Of a stretch of DNA of 37,904 bases, positions 1-8,525 are shown piece after piece. Positions within the stretch are counted from its first letter, which is position 1, and every line of letters begins with the position of its first letter. Made by a program: the position numbers and the translations under genes. The notes beneath the pieces were generated by a model. That model ran no database searches, was not told the origin of the DNA, and was given only the letters and a program-made list of their open reading frames with translations. The DNA is taken from assembly GCA_028717645.1 (NCBI GenBank), contig JAQUNK010000012.1, forward strand, positions 1-37,904, given 5' to 3'. This stretch comes from Candidatus Omnitrophota bacterium (GTDB lineage Bacteria; Omnitrophota; Gorgyraeia; Gygaellales; JAMWDD01).

Positions 1-759
1 ATTCTCCGAGCCAGTAGGCACCACCGCCTGATAGTCGGGGAACTCTCCCTCCAGGAGGCGGGAGACAATAGTCACCCTGCCTAAGGTAAACATCGCCTGA
101 TTCTGGCCCAGGATCAAAGAAAGCTCAAACCCCTCGGTTAAATTCCTGATCAATTCGTGTATGGTCTTGATCGGGATGATCATGGAAACCGGTTGGGCTA
201 CGGGATTCTGGATTTTTTTATGCGCCACTGCCAAGCGCCGGCCGTCAGTAGCCACCAGGGATATCTGGTCCTTATTGATCTTGAATAATACGCCGTTTAA
301 AATATAACGCGTCTCGTCGCTAGAGGCGGCAAAGACCACCAAATTAAGCAGTTTCTTCAGGCCCTCCTCGCCCAGCCGGATCACTTCTTTATCTTTAAAA
401 TCCGGCAGCTTGGGGAACTCTTCCTTGGGCAGGCCCATAAGTTTAAACTGGCAATTCTTGGTCTCGACGGTAACCAGGTTATTTTTTTTGGCCGTGATAT
501 TGATCTCCTGCTCGGACAATTCTTTGACAATATCGCCGAACCGCTTGGCCGGCACAGCTACCGCGCCCGCTTCCTGGGGCTCAATAGGCAACAAACAACT
601 TATGCCAAGGTTTAAGTCCGTAGTGGTCAGCCTCAGGCTTTTGCCCTCTACCTCCATCAAAATATTGGAGAGTATCGGCAAGGTAGACCTTACATCTACG
701 GCGCTTTGGATAATGCCAATCCCCTTCATTAAATCTTCTTTTAATACTTTAACTTTCAT
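1..759 (-). CDS. dnaN: DNA polymerase III sliding clamp (beta subunit), 3' end beyond window
   Basis: Reverse translation from 759 reads MKVKVLKEDLMKGIGIIQSAVDVRSTLPILSNILMEVEGKSLRLTTTDLNLGI...LPKEEFPKLPDF...FAASSDETRYILNGVLF, typical beta clamp; SD GGGAGGA just upstream; downstream of dnaA. Confidence 0.95.
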   Translation of the reverse strand, partial: MKVKVLKEDLMKGIGIIQSAVDVRSTLPILSNILMEVEGKSLRLTTTDLNLGISCLLPIEPQEAGAVAVPAKRFGDIVKELSEQEINITAKKNNLVTVETKNCQFKLMGLPKEEFPKLPDFKDKEVIRLGEEGLKKLLNLVVFAASSDETRYILNGVLFKINKDQISLVATDGRRLAVAHKKIQNPVAQPVSMIIPIKTIHELIRNLTEGFELSLILGQNQAMFTLGRVTIVSRLLEGEFPDYQAVVPTGSEN

Positions 760-811
760 CATTCCTCCCAATACGATTCATTATACAATGTAATTTACAA
801 TAATCTAGTGT

Positions 812-952
812 TTGCTAGGGTTCAACAAATAATAAACAACTTATCCCCAGGCTTAAACCTGCAATGGTCAGCCTTAAATTTCCACCAGCCACGCACAAAA
901 CTTTTTTTCAAAACCTTAATTTTCATTATCCCTACTAATACGGTTAATTTAT
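812..952 (-). pseudogene. Decayed partial duplicate of the dnaN 5' end plus leader
   Basis: 812-889 aligns ungapped to 571-648 (offset 241) and ~914-950 aligns to ~747-783 (offset 167), differences mostly transitions; implies a 74-bp net deletion. Encoded MKIKVLKK matches dnaN MKVKVLKE. Confidence 0.8.
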
Positions 953-1064
953 ATAAAACCTTATTAATGTTCGTTTGTTTTATACCTGTGTAATCTGTGA
1001 ATAAAACCAAAACACCTTCAACTTTAAGTACTTACAAAAAAATAAATCTTGAATAACCTTGTGA

Positions 1065-2390
1065 TTATCCTTTGATCAGCCGCTTAATCTTGTTAATTCT
1101 TTCTTTCAGGTTTGAGTTATTTTCAGAATCCTTTTTAATTTTATTATAACTATAGAGAATGGTTGTATGGTCTTTACCACCAAAAAGCCCCCCGATTTCC
1201 GGTAAAGACAACTCGGTTAATTCACGCGAAAGATAAATAGCGATCTGGCGGGGGGTGATTAAATTTTTACTACGCCTTTTATTGGTCAGATCACCTACAG
1301 AAATACCAAATTCGCTGGCCACTATTTTTTGGATAGCGCCTACTGTAATAATGCGCGGGGGCTCATTGTTTAGATCTTTTAATACATCCTTGGCCAGGTC
1401 CAGGGTAATATTTTTTTCTTCCAAAAACCCGTAGGCCACTACCCGGATCAGGGCCCCTTCCAGCTCCCGGATATTGGTGCGGATAGTTTCTGCTATAAAA
1501 TAGATCACATCGTCGGATATTTTGATCGGCTCACGTTCGATCTTGTGTTTTAATATTGCCACCCGGGTTTCGAAATCCGGCGGCTGTACGTCGGCGATCA
1601 GGCCCCAAGCAAAACGCGAAATCAGGCGCTCTTGAAGGTTGGAGATCTCTTTGGGTGAGCGGTCTGAGGAAAAAATAATCTGTTTGTGGGCGTCGTATAA
1701 AGCATTAAAGGTGTGGAAAAATTCTTCCTGGGTGGATTCTTTGCCAGCGATAAAATGGATATCGTCCAGCACGAGCATATCAAGGTTGCGGTATTTGTTG
1801 CGGAACTGCGCGGTAGAACGATGCTGTATGGCGTTGATCAGTTCGTTGGTAAAGCATTCGGCCGGTATGTAAGCGATTTTAATGCCGGGGTTATGTGCTT
1901 TTACATAATGGCAAATGGCCTGCAGCAGATGGGTTTTGCCTAGTCCCGCCCCTCCGTAGATAAAAAAGGGATTATAGCTTTTTGCCGGTGAGCGCGCTAT
2001 GGACACGGACGCGGCGTGCACCATATTGTTGGACGGGCCGACAATAAAATTTTCAAAGGTATAGCGCGGGTTGAGTTTCAGGGAATCCTGGACCGGTTCA
2101 ACGCGGGATTTGAAAACCTCTATTTTCTGCTGTTCGTCTTTAGGGAGGATGCCGGGGTTAATTTCGAAGTCGATTTGTACGTTGTGATGGGTAAGCCCCT
2201 GGAGGGCTTCGTTCACGAACGGCAGGTAATGTTTTATTACCCAGTCCTTAAAAAAATTATTGGGCGCCTCGAGGATGAGGTTACCCGTGGTTTTGTCCTC
2301 TTTGCAGCGCAGGGGCTCTAACCACGTTTCAAAAGCGATTGTCCCGATGCGCTCTTTTAGTTTTTCCTTTGCTTTTTCCCAGAGTTCCAT
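1065..2390 (-). CDS. dnaA: Chromosomal replication initiator protein DnaA
   Basis: 441 aa; Walker A GGAGLGKTHLLQA, Walker B LVLDDIHFI, C-terminal domain IV FGGKDHTTILYSYNKI. Confidence 0.98.
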   Translation of the reverse strand: MELWEKAKEKLKERIGTIAFETWLEPLRCKEDKTTGNLILEAPNNFFKDWVIKHYLPFVNEALQGLTHHNVQIDFEINPGILPKDEQQKIEVFKSRVEPVQDSLKLNPRYTFENFIVGPSNNMVHAASVSIARSPAKSYNPFFIYGGAGLGKTHLLQAICHYVKAHNPGIKIAYIPAECFTNELINAIQHRSTAQFRNKYRNLDMLVLDDIHFIAGKESTQEEFFHTFNALYDAHKQIIFSSDRSPKEISNLQERLISRFAWGLIADVQPPDFETRVAILKHKIEREPIKISDDVIYFIAETIRTNIRELEGALIRVVAYGFLEEKNITLDLAKDVLKDLNNEPPRIITVGAIQKIVASEFGISVGDLTNKRRSKNLITPRQIAIYLSRELTELSLPEIGGLFGGKDHTTILYSYNKIKKDSENNSNLKERINKIKRLIKG

Positions 2391-2625
2391 GCGTGTTTTC
2401 CCGCCGTCGAATATTCACAACTTATCCACAAACGGTGGATAAGTATTTTTTAAATTTTAGAGCATTAATTATAACAAATAAAAAATGTTTTGCAAGAAGT
2501 TTATTATCAGGGCCCGCCGCCATCTCGCTAACCCCAGCCCCGAGAAGAGGTTTTGTTTCTAAAAAAATTAAAACCCTTCCGATTTTCCTTGACTTGGAAT
2601 ATTCTTATGTTATAATTACCACACT
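2391..2625. other. oriC: Candidate oriC (dnaA-rpmH intergenic region)
   Basis: Perfect DnaA box TTATCCACA at 2422-2430, inverted TTATCCACC (GGTGGATAA, 2434-2442), ATATTCACA at 2411-2419, followed by an AT-rich stretch ~2443-2500; divergent dnaA/rpmH. Confidence 0.7.
2589..2616 (+). promoter_or_regulatory. Sigma70-like promoter of rpmH
   Basis: -35 TTGACT 2589-2594, 16-bp spacer, -10 TATAAT 2611-2616. Confidence 0.75.
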
Positions 2626-2763
2626 ATGAAGAAACATCTTAAAACTCCGACGAAGATAAAAGGCAAGCGCAAGTGCGGTTTCAGGCGGCGCATGACCACG
2701 CGCGGCGGTAGATCCGTCATCAGAAGGCGCCGGCAGAAGGGCCGTAAAAAGCTCACCCTGTGA
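2626..2763 (+). CDS. rpmH: 50S ribosomal protein L34
   Basis: 45 aa [45 protein letters not shown]; below ORF-track length cutoff; standard locus next to dnaA. Confidence 0.9.
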   Translation: MKKHLKTPTKIKGKRKCGFRRRMTTRGGRSVIRRRRQKGRKKLTL

Positions 2764-2978
2764 GCATTTTCACCAGATTCGCGGTCAAGGCAATAGTTTT
2801 TTACCAAAAAAACATCCGCCCCTGTTTCATGCCCTGTTGTCGTTTTTATCCCACTTGTTCCGATTATGCCCAGGAGGCCCTTAAGCAATACGGGTTTATC
2901 CGGGGCTCTTTAAAAGGGGTACAGCGCCTGCTTAGGTGCCACCCGTTTTCGAAAAAAAGCGGATACGATCCAGTATAA
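2760..2978 (+). CDS. yidD: Membrane protein insertion efficiency factor YidD
   Basis: GTG start overlapping the rpmH stop; YQKNIRP...[20 protein letters not shown]...RLLRCHPF family signature. Confidence 0.95.
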   Translation: MSIFTRFAVKAIVFYQKNIRPCFMPCCRFYPTCSDYAQEALKQYGFIRGSLKGVQRLLRCHPFSKKSGYDPV

Positions 2979-2983
2979 TACCT

Positions 2984-4483
2984 ATGGAAAAAAGAACCTT
3001 ATTAGCTTTTGTTTTATCAGTATTAGTTATTGTTGTTTGGTCTGCCCTCGCCCCGAAACAACGTCCTCCGATAACACAACCTATTGAAAATAAAGTAGTT
3101 ACCACAATAAACCCAGTTTCCCAGCCCACAGAAATCAAGACCACGGATGATTTTTTGGCCAAGGCTCCCGCTGAAGAAATACAGACAGATGACTACGCTG
3201 TTTCATTGCTCCCCCAGCTCGCCGCTGTGCGGGAAGTCACCTTTAAAAAATACCACCAATATAAATTACCCTTAAAAGGATTTTTTCTCGAGGGTATTTC
3301 CGGATTTTCCCAGATCCAGCTTGGCCCGGTTTCTACTTTTGTACATACGGATGGGGAAAAGAAAATTACCCAGGAATATAATTTTTCTAACCCCAACTAT
3401 TACATAGGTTTAACTGTTAAAATCAAGAACCTGAAAAATGAAGAATTAAAACTTGACCTCCCTCTTATTCTCAGCCGCATTACTCGTTCCAGCGGAAAGG
3501 ATGCACAATTCCAAAGCCAGGAAGTAGTGATCGCCACGACGGAGAAAGTTTCGCGTTTTGCTCCGAGCAAGGAAATGTTTTTTACCGGCCCGGTGAAATT
3601 TATTGCGTTCAGAGAAAGATATTTTTGCGCTATTCTGCAGCCAGAAAGCAGCCAGACGCAGGTCTTTAATAAAAAGCTCTCTGCCGGGGAAAATGAATTC
3701 GGCATGAATCTTGGTATCCAAATCCCTGCCAATAAAGAAGTTACATTAAAATTTGCCCTTTATTTAGGTCCTCAGGATGCCACTATTTTAAGCGCTGCTA
3801 ATCCCAAATGGCCAGAAGTGATTAACTATGGCTTCTTTGATCCTATTTCTAAATTCCTTTTGCAGCTCATGCGATTCTTGTTTAAAATTGTCCATAATTG
3901 GGGCGTGGCCATTATTCTGCTCAGTTTGCTAATTTATTTTGTCCTTTTTCCGCTTAGTTTGCAACAATTGCGCTCAATGAAAGAAATGCAGAATTTACAG
4001 CCTAAAATGGAAGCGCTCAAAAAAATGTATAAGGATAATCCGCAGCGGCTGAACAAGGAAATCATGGAGCTTTACAAAGAGCACAAGGTAAATCCTTTTG
4101 GCGGCTGCCTACCCATGCTTTTGCAAATTCCCGTATTTTTCGCCTTGTATCAGGCTTTGATGCGTTCTCTGGAACTAAAAGGCGCCAGCTTCCTCTGGAT
4201 AAAAGATTTGAGCCGGCCGGACCAATTATTTACTTTACCCAACTCGTTACCGGTGATCGGGAACGAAATCAATATTTTACCGCTGCTCATGTGCGCGGTG
4301 ATGTTTTTCCAGCAAAAAATGACTTCCAAAGCCGCAGTTTCGTCAGAACAGCAGAAAATGATGCTTATACTTTTTCCGCTGATGTTCGGTCTGATTTTTT
4401 ATCATATGCCTTCAGGCCTGGTTATCTACTGGTTTATTAATAGCTTGCTGATGTTTGTTTACCAGTTAAAAATCAGTAAATAA
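2984..4483 (+). CDS. yidC: Membrane protein insertase YidC/Oxa1
   Basis: Start at M17 of the listed ORF (MEKRTLLAFVLSVLVIVVW); conserved NWGVAIILLSLLIYFVLFPLS and GGCLPMLLQIPVFFALYQAL. Confidence 0.95.
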   Translation: MEKRTLLAFVLSVLVIVVWSALAPKQRPPITQPIENKVVTTINPVSQPTEIKTTDDFLAKAPAEEIQTDDYAVSLLPQLAAVREVTFKKYHQYKLPLKGFFLEGISGFSQIQLGPVSTFVHTDGEKKITQEYNFSNPNYYIGLTVKIKNLKNEELKLDLPLILSRITRSSGKDAQFQSQEVVIATTEKVSRFAPSKEMFFTGPVKFIAFRERYFCAILQPESSQTQVFNKKLSAGENEFGMNLGIQIPANKEVTLKFALYLGPQDATILSAANPKWPEVINYGFFDPISKFLLQLMRFLFKIVHNWGVAIILLSLLIYFVLFPLSLQQLRSMKEMQNLQPKMEALKKMYKDNPQRLNKEIMELYKEHKVNPFGGCLPMLLQIPVFFALYQALMRSLELKGASFLWIKDLSRPDQLFTLPNSLPVIGNEINILPLLMCAVMFFQQKMTSKAAVSSEQQKMMLILFPLMFGLIFYHMPSGLVIYWFINSLLMFVYQLKISK

Positions 4484-4484
4484 A

Positions 4485-4679
4485 ATGGCTCAGCAGAGAA
4501 ATGAATTTGAAATCGAGGTAGAAGGCAAGACTGCAGAAGAGGCGGTAAAAAAAGCCTTGAAACAGTTAAAATTGCCCCGCAAAAGCGTTAAAATCCAAAT
4601 CCTCAGCGAAGAACAAAAGGGCCTATTCGGTATGCCCGGAGCCAAGTTAGCCAAGGTGCGCGTAACTAAGTTGCGCTAG
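4485..4679 (+). CDS. Jag N-terminal domain-only protein (no KH/R3H)
   Basis: 64 aa, FEIEVEGKTAEEAVKKALKQL...GLFGMPGAKLAKVRV, Jag_N-like, directly after yidC. Confidence 0.8.
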   Translation: MAQQRNEFEIEVEGKTAEEAVKKALKQLKLPRKSVKIQILSEEQKGLFGMPGAKLAKVRVTKLR

Positions 4680-4698
4680 GCATTAATGAAATTTTTCC

Positions 4699-4726
4699 TT
4701 GACAAAGTGCATTTTCTATAAATAAT
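4699..4726 (+). promoter_or_regulatory. Promoter of parAB
   Basis: TTGACA 4699-4704, AATAAT at 4721-4726 with 16-bp spacer. Confidence 0.55.
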
Positions 4727-4752
4727 AAAGATATAGCAAGGCTGTTTAACAA

Positions 4753-4768
4753 TGTTCCGCGAGGAACA
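4753..4768. promoter_or_regulatory. parS: parS-like ParB binding site
   Basis: TGTTCCGCGAGGAACA, near-palindrome; 12/16 match to canonical TGTTTCACGTGAAACA; directly upstream of parA. Confidence 0.7.
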
Positions 4769-4779
4769 TTTTATGGGTA

Positions 4780-5616
4780 ATGAGCATGGGTAAAATAATC
4801 GCTGTCTGCAACCAAAAAGGCGGTACGGGTAAAACTACTACTGCAATCAATCTTTCCGCGTCGTTAGCCTTATTAAATAAGAAGACCTTGCTTTTAGATC
4901 TAGATCCACAGGCAAATGCTACCAGCGGTATCGGATTGGACAAATATAAAATAGAAAAGAGCACCTACGATATTCTGCTGGACCAGGTACCAGTGAACGA
5001 GGTAATGCTGGATACGCAGATCCCGCATTTAAAATTAGCTGCGGCTAACCTGGATCTTACTGGCGCAGAAGTAGAATTGGTCGGCGCCCTGGGAAGAGAA
5101 CATCGCCTGAAAAAAGTGCTCTTGCCGGAAAAAAACAATTTCGATTTTATTATCATTGATTCGCCGCCGTCTTTAGGATTGCTTACCATTAACGGACTTT
5201 GCGCCGCAGATTCTGTGCTTGTTCCAGTGCAATGCGAATATTATGCCTTGGAAGGATTAACGCAACTCATTAATACAATTACACTTGTGAAAAATAATCT
5301 CAATCCTGAACTGGCCATCGAAGGCGTGGTTTTGACTATGGCCGATTTCCGTACTAACCTGACCAAAGAAGTGATTCAGGAAACCCGGAATTATTTTTCT
5401 AATTTAGAAATGTCCAACAAGGGCAAGGTATTTGAAACGGTCATCCCGAGAAACATCAGATTAACTGAAGCGCCGAGCTTTGGCAAGCCAATTGCTATCT
5501 ACGACCGGCTTTCTATTGGCGCGCAAAAATACGATGAATTAGCCCGGGAAGTTTTAGGTTTACCCCGCGAAGAGCGGGCCAGCGAAAGTCTCGTCGCTGA
5601 GACAGGAGAGAATTGA
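4780..5616 (+). CDS. parA: Chromosome partitioning ATPase ParA/Soj
   Basis: Deviant Walker A QKGGTGKTTTAINL; IIIDSPPSLGLLTING; upstream of parB. Confidence 0.95.
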   Translation: MSMGKIIAVCNQKGGTGKTTTAINLSASLALLNKKTLLLDLDPQANATSGIGLDKYKIEKSTYDILLDQVPVNEVMLDTQIPHLKLAAANLDLTGAEVELVGALGREHRLKKVLLPEKNNFDFIIIDSPPSLGLLTINGLCAADSVLVPVQCEYYALEGLTQLINTITLVKNNLNPELAIEGVVLTMADFRTNLTKEVIQETRNYFSNLEMSNKGKVFETVIPRNIRLTEAPSFGKPIAIYDRLSIGAQKYDELAREVLGLPREERASESLVAETGEN

Positions 5617-6467
5617 TGCAAAAAAGAGCTTTAGGCAGAGGATTAAGCGCTTTGATCCCGGAAAAAGTATTGGAAGAAAAAGAAAGAATAGTTTATATTC
5701 CTATCCATGAAGTAAAACCTAATCCTTATCAGCCGCGCAAAATTTTTACTCCGGATGAATTGGCTGAACTGAGCCAGTCGATCAAAGAAAAAGGAGTGAT
5801 CCAGCCGATCCTGGTGCGCAGGATGGGCCCGCACTACGAATTGATTGCCGGCGAGAGAAGGCTTAGAGCAGCTAAGTCTTTGCAAATAAATGAGATACCC
5901 GCCGTAATCAAAGATGTGTCTGATGAAGAGTCACTGGAATTATCCTTGATCGAGAATGTACAAAGAGAGCAACTCAATCCTATCGAAGAAGCATATGCCT
6001 ACCAGCATCTCATTGATAAATTCAATATTACCCAAGAGCGCATCAGCGAAACCGTGGGTAAATCCCGGGCCTCTGTTGCTAACTCGTTGCGATTATTAAA
6101 GTTACCGCAAGAAATCCAGGAAGAAATTACTAAAGGTAGAATTACTTTTGCCCACGGTAAGGTTTTGTTGGAGATCGAAGATATTAATTTACAGCGTAAT
6201 CTGGCCTGGAAAATAGTTTCACACGGCCTTTCAGTAAAAGAATTAGAAAATTTAGTTAAGCAAAAATGTCCAATTCGTCCACGTGCCAGAAAGGGCCAAA
6301 AGCCGGCTGATCCAGCTATTGCCGCCCTGGAAGAAAATTTACAACATTTATTAGGCACAAAAGTCAAAGTAAATAAAGGACGTAAGCGCGGGAACATCCA
6401 GATTGATTTTTATTCTGAAGCAGATCTACAGAGAATCATTGGTATTATGCATAAGTCTGCACAATAA
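5616..6467 (+). CDS. parB: Chromosome partitioning protein ParB/Spo0J
   Basis: RALGRGLSALIP; LIAGERRLRAAK; LIENVQREQLNPIEEA; TGATG overlap with parA. Confidence 0.97.
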   Translation: MQKRALGRGLSALIPEKVLEEKERIVYIPIHEVKPNPYQPRKIFTPDELAELSQSIKEKGVIQPILVRRMGPHYELIAGERRLRAAKSLQINEIPAVIKDVSDEESLELSLIENVQREQLNPIEEAYAYQHLIDKFNITQERISETVGKSRASVANSLRLLKLPQEIQEEITKGRITFAHGKVLLEIEDINLQRNLAWKIVSHGLSVKELENLVKQKCPIRPRARKGQKPADPAIAALEENLQHLLGTKVKVNKGRKRGNIQIDFYSEADLQRIIGIMHKSAQ

Positions 6468-6487
6468 AAAATAGAGGGGAGCGTTTT

Positions 6488-7006
6488 ATGAAAGAGGAAC
6501 ACAAGAACCAGGCCACGTTAATTCTCATTAAGCCCGACGGCCTGAAAAAATCTTTGACCGGCAATATTTTGACCAGGCTATCCGAAACAAAACTGGAGAT
6601 CATTGCCGCAAAGATGGTCCGGGTAACCAAAGAGATGGCCGAAGAGCACTATCGGCACCTGAAAGACCAGCCGTTTTTTAACGATCTGATCAGATATCTC
6701 CAGGGAGAATTGCACCAGAGAAAAAAGGTCATGGCTTTGATCTATTGGGGCGAAGACGCGATAAAAAAATGCCGTTCTCTCGCCGGTGCGACAAACCCGG
6801 AAGAGGCGGAGTCAACTTCTATCCGCGGCTCCTACGGCAGGATCACCACTTCGGGCCTTTATGAAAACGTGATCCATGTGTCCTCAGACCCGTTGGAAGC
6901 GGAAAGAGAGATCAAGCTTTGGTTCAAGCCGCTGGAGATCATCGTGGATCTGTACCCGAAAAAAAAGATAACGGTCAAGGAAAAAGAAGAAACAGTCTGG
7001 GCATAA
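6488..7006 (+). CDS. ndk: Nucleoside diphosphate kinase-like protein
   Basis: TLILIKPDGLKKS..., GATNPEEAESTSIRGSYG, active-site-like NVIHVSSDPLEAEREIKLWF. Confidence 0.85.
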   Translation: MKEEHKNQATLILIKPDGLKKSLTGNILTRLSETKLEIIAAKMVRVTKEMAEEHYRHLKDQPFFNDLIRYLQGELHQRKKVMALIYWGEDAIKKCRSLAGATNPEEAESTSIRGSYGRITTSGLYENVIHVSSDPLEAEREIKLWFKPLEIIVDLYPKKKITVKEKEETVWA

Positions 7007-7021
7007 ATAAAAGGAGGCGGT

Positions 7022-7549
7022 ATGCATAAAAACCTGCTTATTGCGGTTATTGTAGCTGCGTTATTATTAGGTCCGGCTTTATTTTGTTTTGCGCAAAGTG
7101 CTTCCGAACAGATCACACTGACTACTTATTATCCTTCGCCGTACGGTGTATATAAAAGTTTAAGGATTTATCCCAGTAACGTAGCTCCGGCGACCTGTGA
7201 TGCTAATACCGCCGGAACGATGTATTTTAGCGGAACTTATGCTTCGGGCGGCATACTGGCAAATGCGATGTATTTTTGCGATGGAACCCGCTGGAGAAGC
7301 ACGACCGTTCACGATAGGGTATCTGTCGTGTCCACAACTTATACCGTTGAAGCTACGGGTAATCGGGCGACAGCAACTTGCCCAACAGACCACCCGTATT
7401 TGATCAATTGTAGCGGCGGATATAATGCAATCGGAGAAATTTATGGCTGCGGCAGGGACCACGGGGTCGAAGTAAACGCCATCAATAAGTGCGAGGTCGT
7501 CTCGGCGCTGACTTGTAAGCCGATCGCGCGGGCAATTTGCGCGAATTAA
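7022..7549 (+). CDS. Secreted Cys-rich hypothetical protein with LTTYYPSPYGVYKSLR motif
   Basis: N-terminal signal peptide (LLIAVIVAALLLGPALFCFAQ), AGGAGG-like SD; no enzyme family recognised. Confidence 0.65.
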   Translation: MHKNLLIAVIVAALLLGPALFCFAQSASEQITLTTYYPSPYGVYKSLRIYPSNVAPATCDANTAGTMYFSGTYASGGILANAMYFCDGTRWRSTTVHDRVSVVSTTYTVEATGNRATATCPTDHPYLINCSGGYNAIGEIYGCGRDHGVEVNAINKCEVVSALTCKPIARAICAN

Positions 7550-7570
7550 AAACAGGGTAAAGCTAAACAT

Positions 7571-8392
7571 ATGTTTAACAGTATGACTGGTTTTGGTTCC
7601 GCCTTAAGGGACCTTAAAGGGATTGGCAAGATCGAGTTGCAGTTACGCAGTATCAACCAGCGTTTTTTGGAAACGATCTTTCACCTGCCTGAAGAATTCG
7701 CCTATTTAGAGGATATGTTCAGGGCGTTGATCTCTAAGAGGCTTAGCCGCGGCAGGATCAATTGTTCGCTCAGGCTCGACGGGTCGTTTATGGACAAGAG
7801 TATTTTTGATGAAGCCAGGCTGTTCGCCTATCATAAACAACTGAAGAGGCTGAACCAGAAGTTGGATTTAAAAACACCGCCGGACCTGGGGCTGCTTTTA
7901 TCTTTGCCCGGGGTCATGGTGACCCGGCCCAAGTACAAAGAAATTCCTTTGGCTGTGATGCGCAGCCTTTTTAACCGGGCCCTGGATAAACTGATCCAGC
8001 AGAGGAAAAAAGAAGGGGCGGCCTTATACAAGGACATCAAGGGGCGTATTCAAAAATTAAATTTTTATCTGGCCAAATTAGAGGAGCGTTTCAGGCGGGC
8101 GGTAAGTCAAAAGGTAAAAAACATCGCCAACTGTGAAGAAAAAACAAGTTTTTTAAAAGGCTCGGATATCACGGAGGAACTGGTGAGGATCAAATTTCAC
8201 CTGAAGAATTTCACCCAGCAAATGAATAAAAACGGGGCCTCGGGCAAAGAGTTGGATTTTATCACCCAGGAACTTGCTCGCGAAGCGAATACAGTGGGGG
8301 CCAAATCCATAGATGCCCTGGTTTCTGGCTACGTGGTGAAGATCAAATCCGAGATAGATAAAATACGCGAGCAATTACAGAATGTAGAATAA
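7571..8392 (+). CDS. yicC: YicC family endoribonuclease/stress-induced protein
   Basis: SMTGFGSA...LRSINQRFLE; C-terminal KELDFITQELAREANTVGAKS. Confidence 0.93.
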   Translation: MFNSMTGFGSALRDLKGIGKIELQLRSINQRFLETIFHLPEEFAYLEDMFRALISKRLSRGRINCSLRLDGSFMDKSIFDEARLFAYHKQLKRLNQKLDLKTPPDLGLLLSLPGVMVTRPKYKEIPLAVMRSLFNRALDKLIQQRKKEGAALYKDIKGRIQKLNFYLAKLEERFRRAVSQKVKNIANCEEKTSFLKGSDITEELVRIKFHLKNFTQQMNKNGASGKELDFITQELAREANTVGAKSIDALVSGYVVKIKSEIDKIREQLQNVE

Positions 8393-8400
8393 TTCTTATA

Positions 8401-8454
8401 CCGCAAAACGCCAAAATTAGGGTTTAATTTAAGCGATTTTGCGGTTTAGTTTTA
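8401..8454 (+). terminator. Possible Rho-independent terminator after yicC
   Basis: CCGCAAAA (8401-8408) / TTTTGCGG (8437-8444) followed by TTTAGTTTTA. Confidence 0.45.
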
Positions 8455-8456
8455 TC

Positions 8457-8495
8457 CGCCATTTTCCGGGAAATAATATTTTTCAGAAAATGGCG
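8457..8495. repeat. Inverted repeat in gmk leader
   Basis: CGCCATTTTC (8457-8466) / GAAAATGGCG (8486-8495), perfect 10 bp. Confidence 0.7.
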
Positions 8496-8525
8496 AGATC
8501 CGCTGATAGGCGAAGCGAGCCGAAA

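Noticed and set aside
410-793. 127-aa + strand ORF
   Set aside because: Antisense to dnaN; its similarity to ORF 808-993 only reflects the dnaN duplication.
2974-2979. TATAAT before yidC as a promoter
   Set aside because: No -35 at proper spacing; lies across the yidD stop codon.
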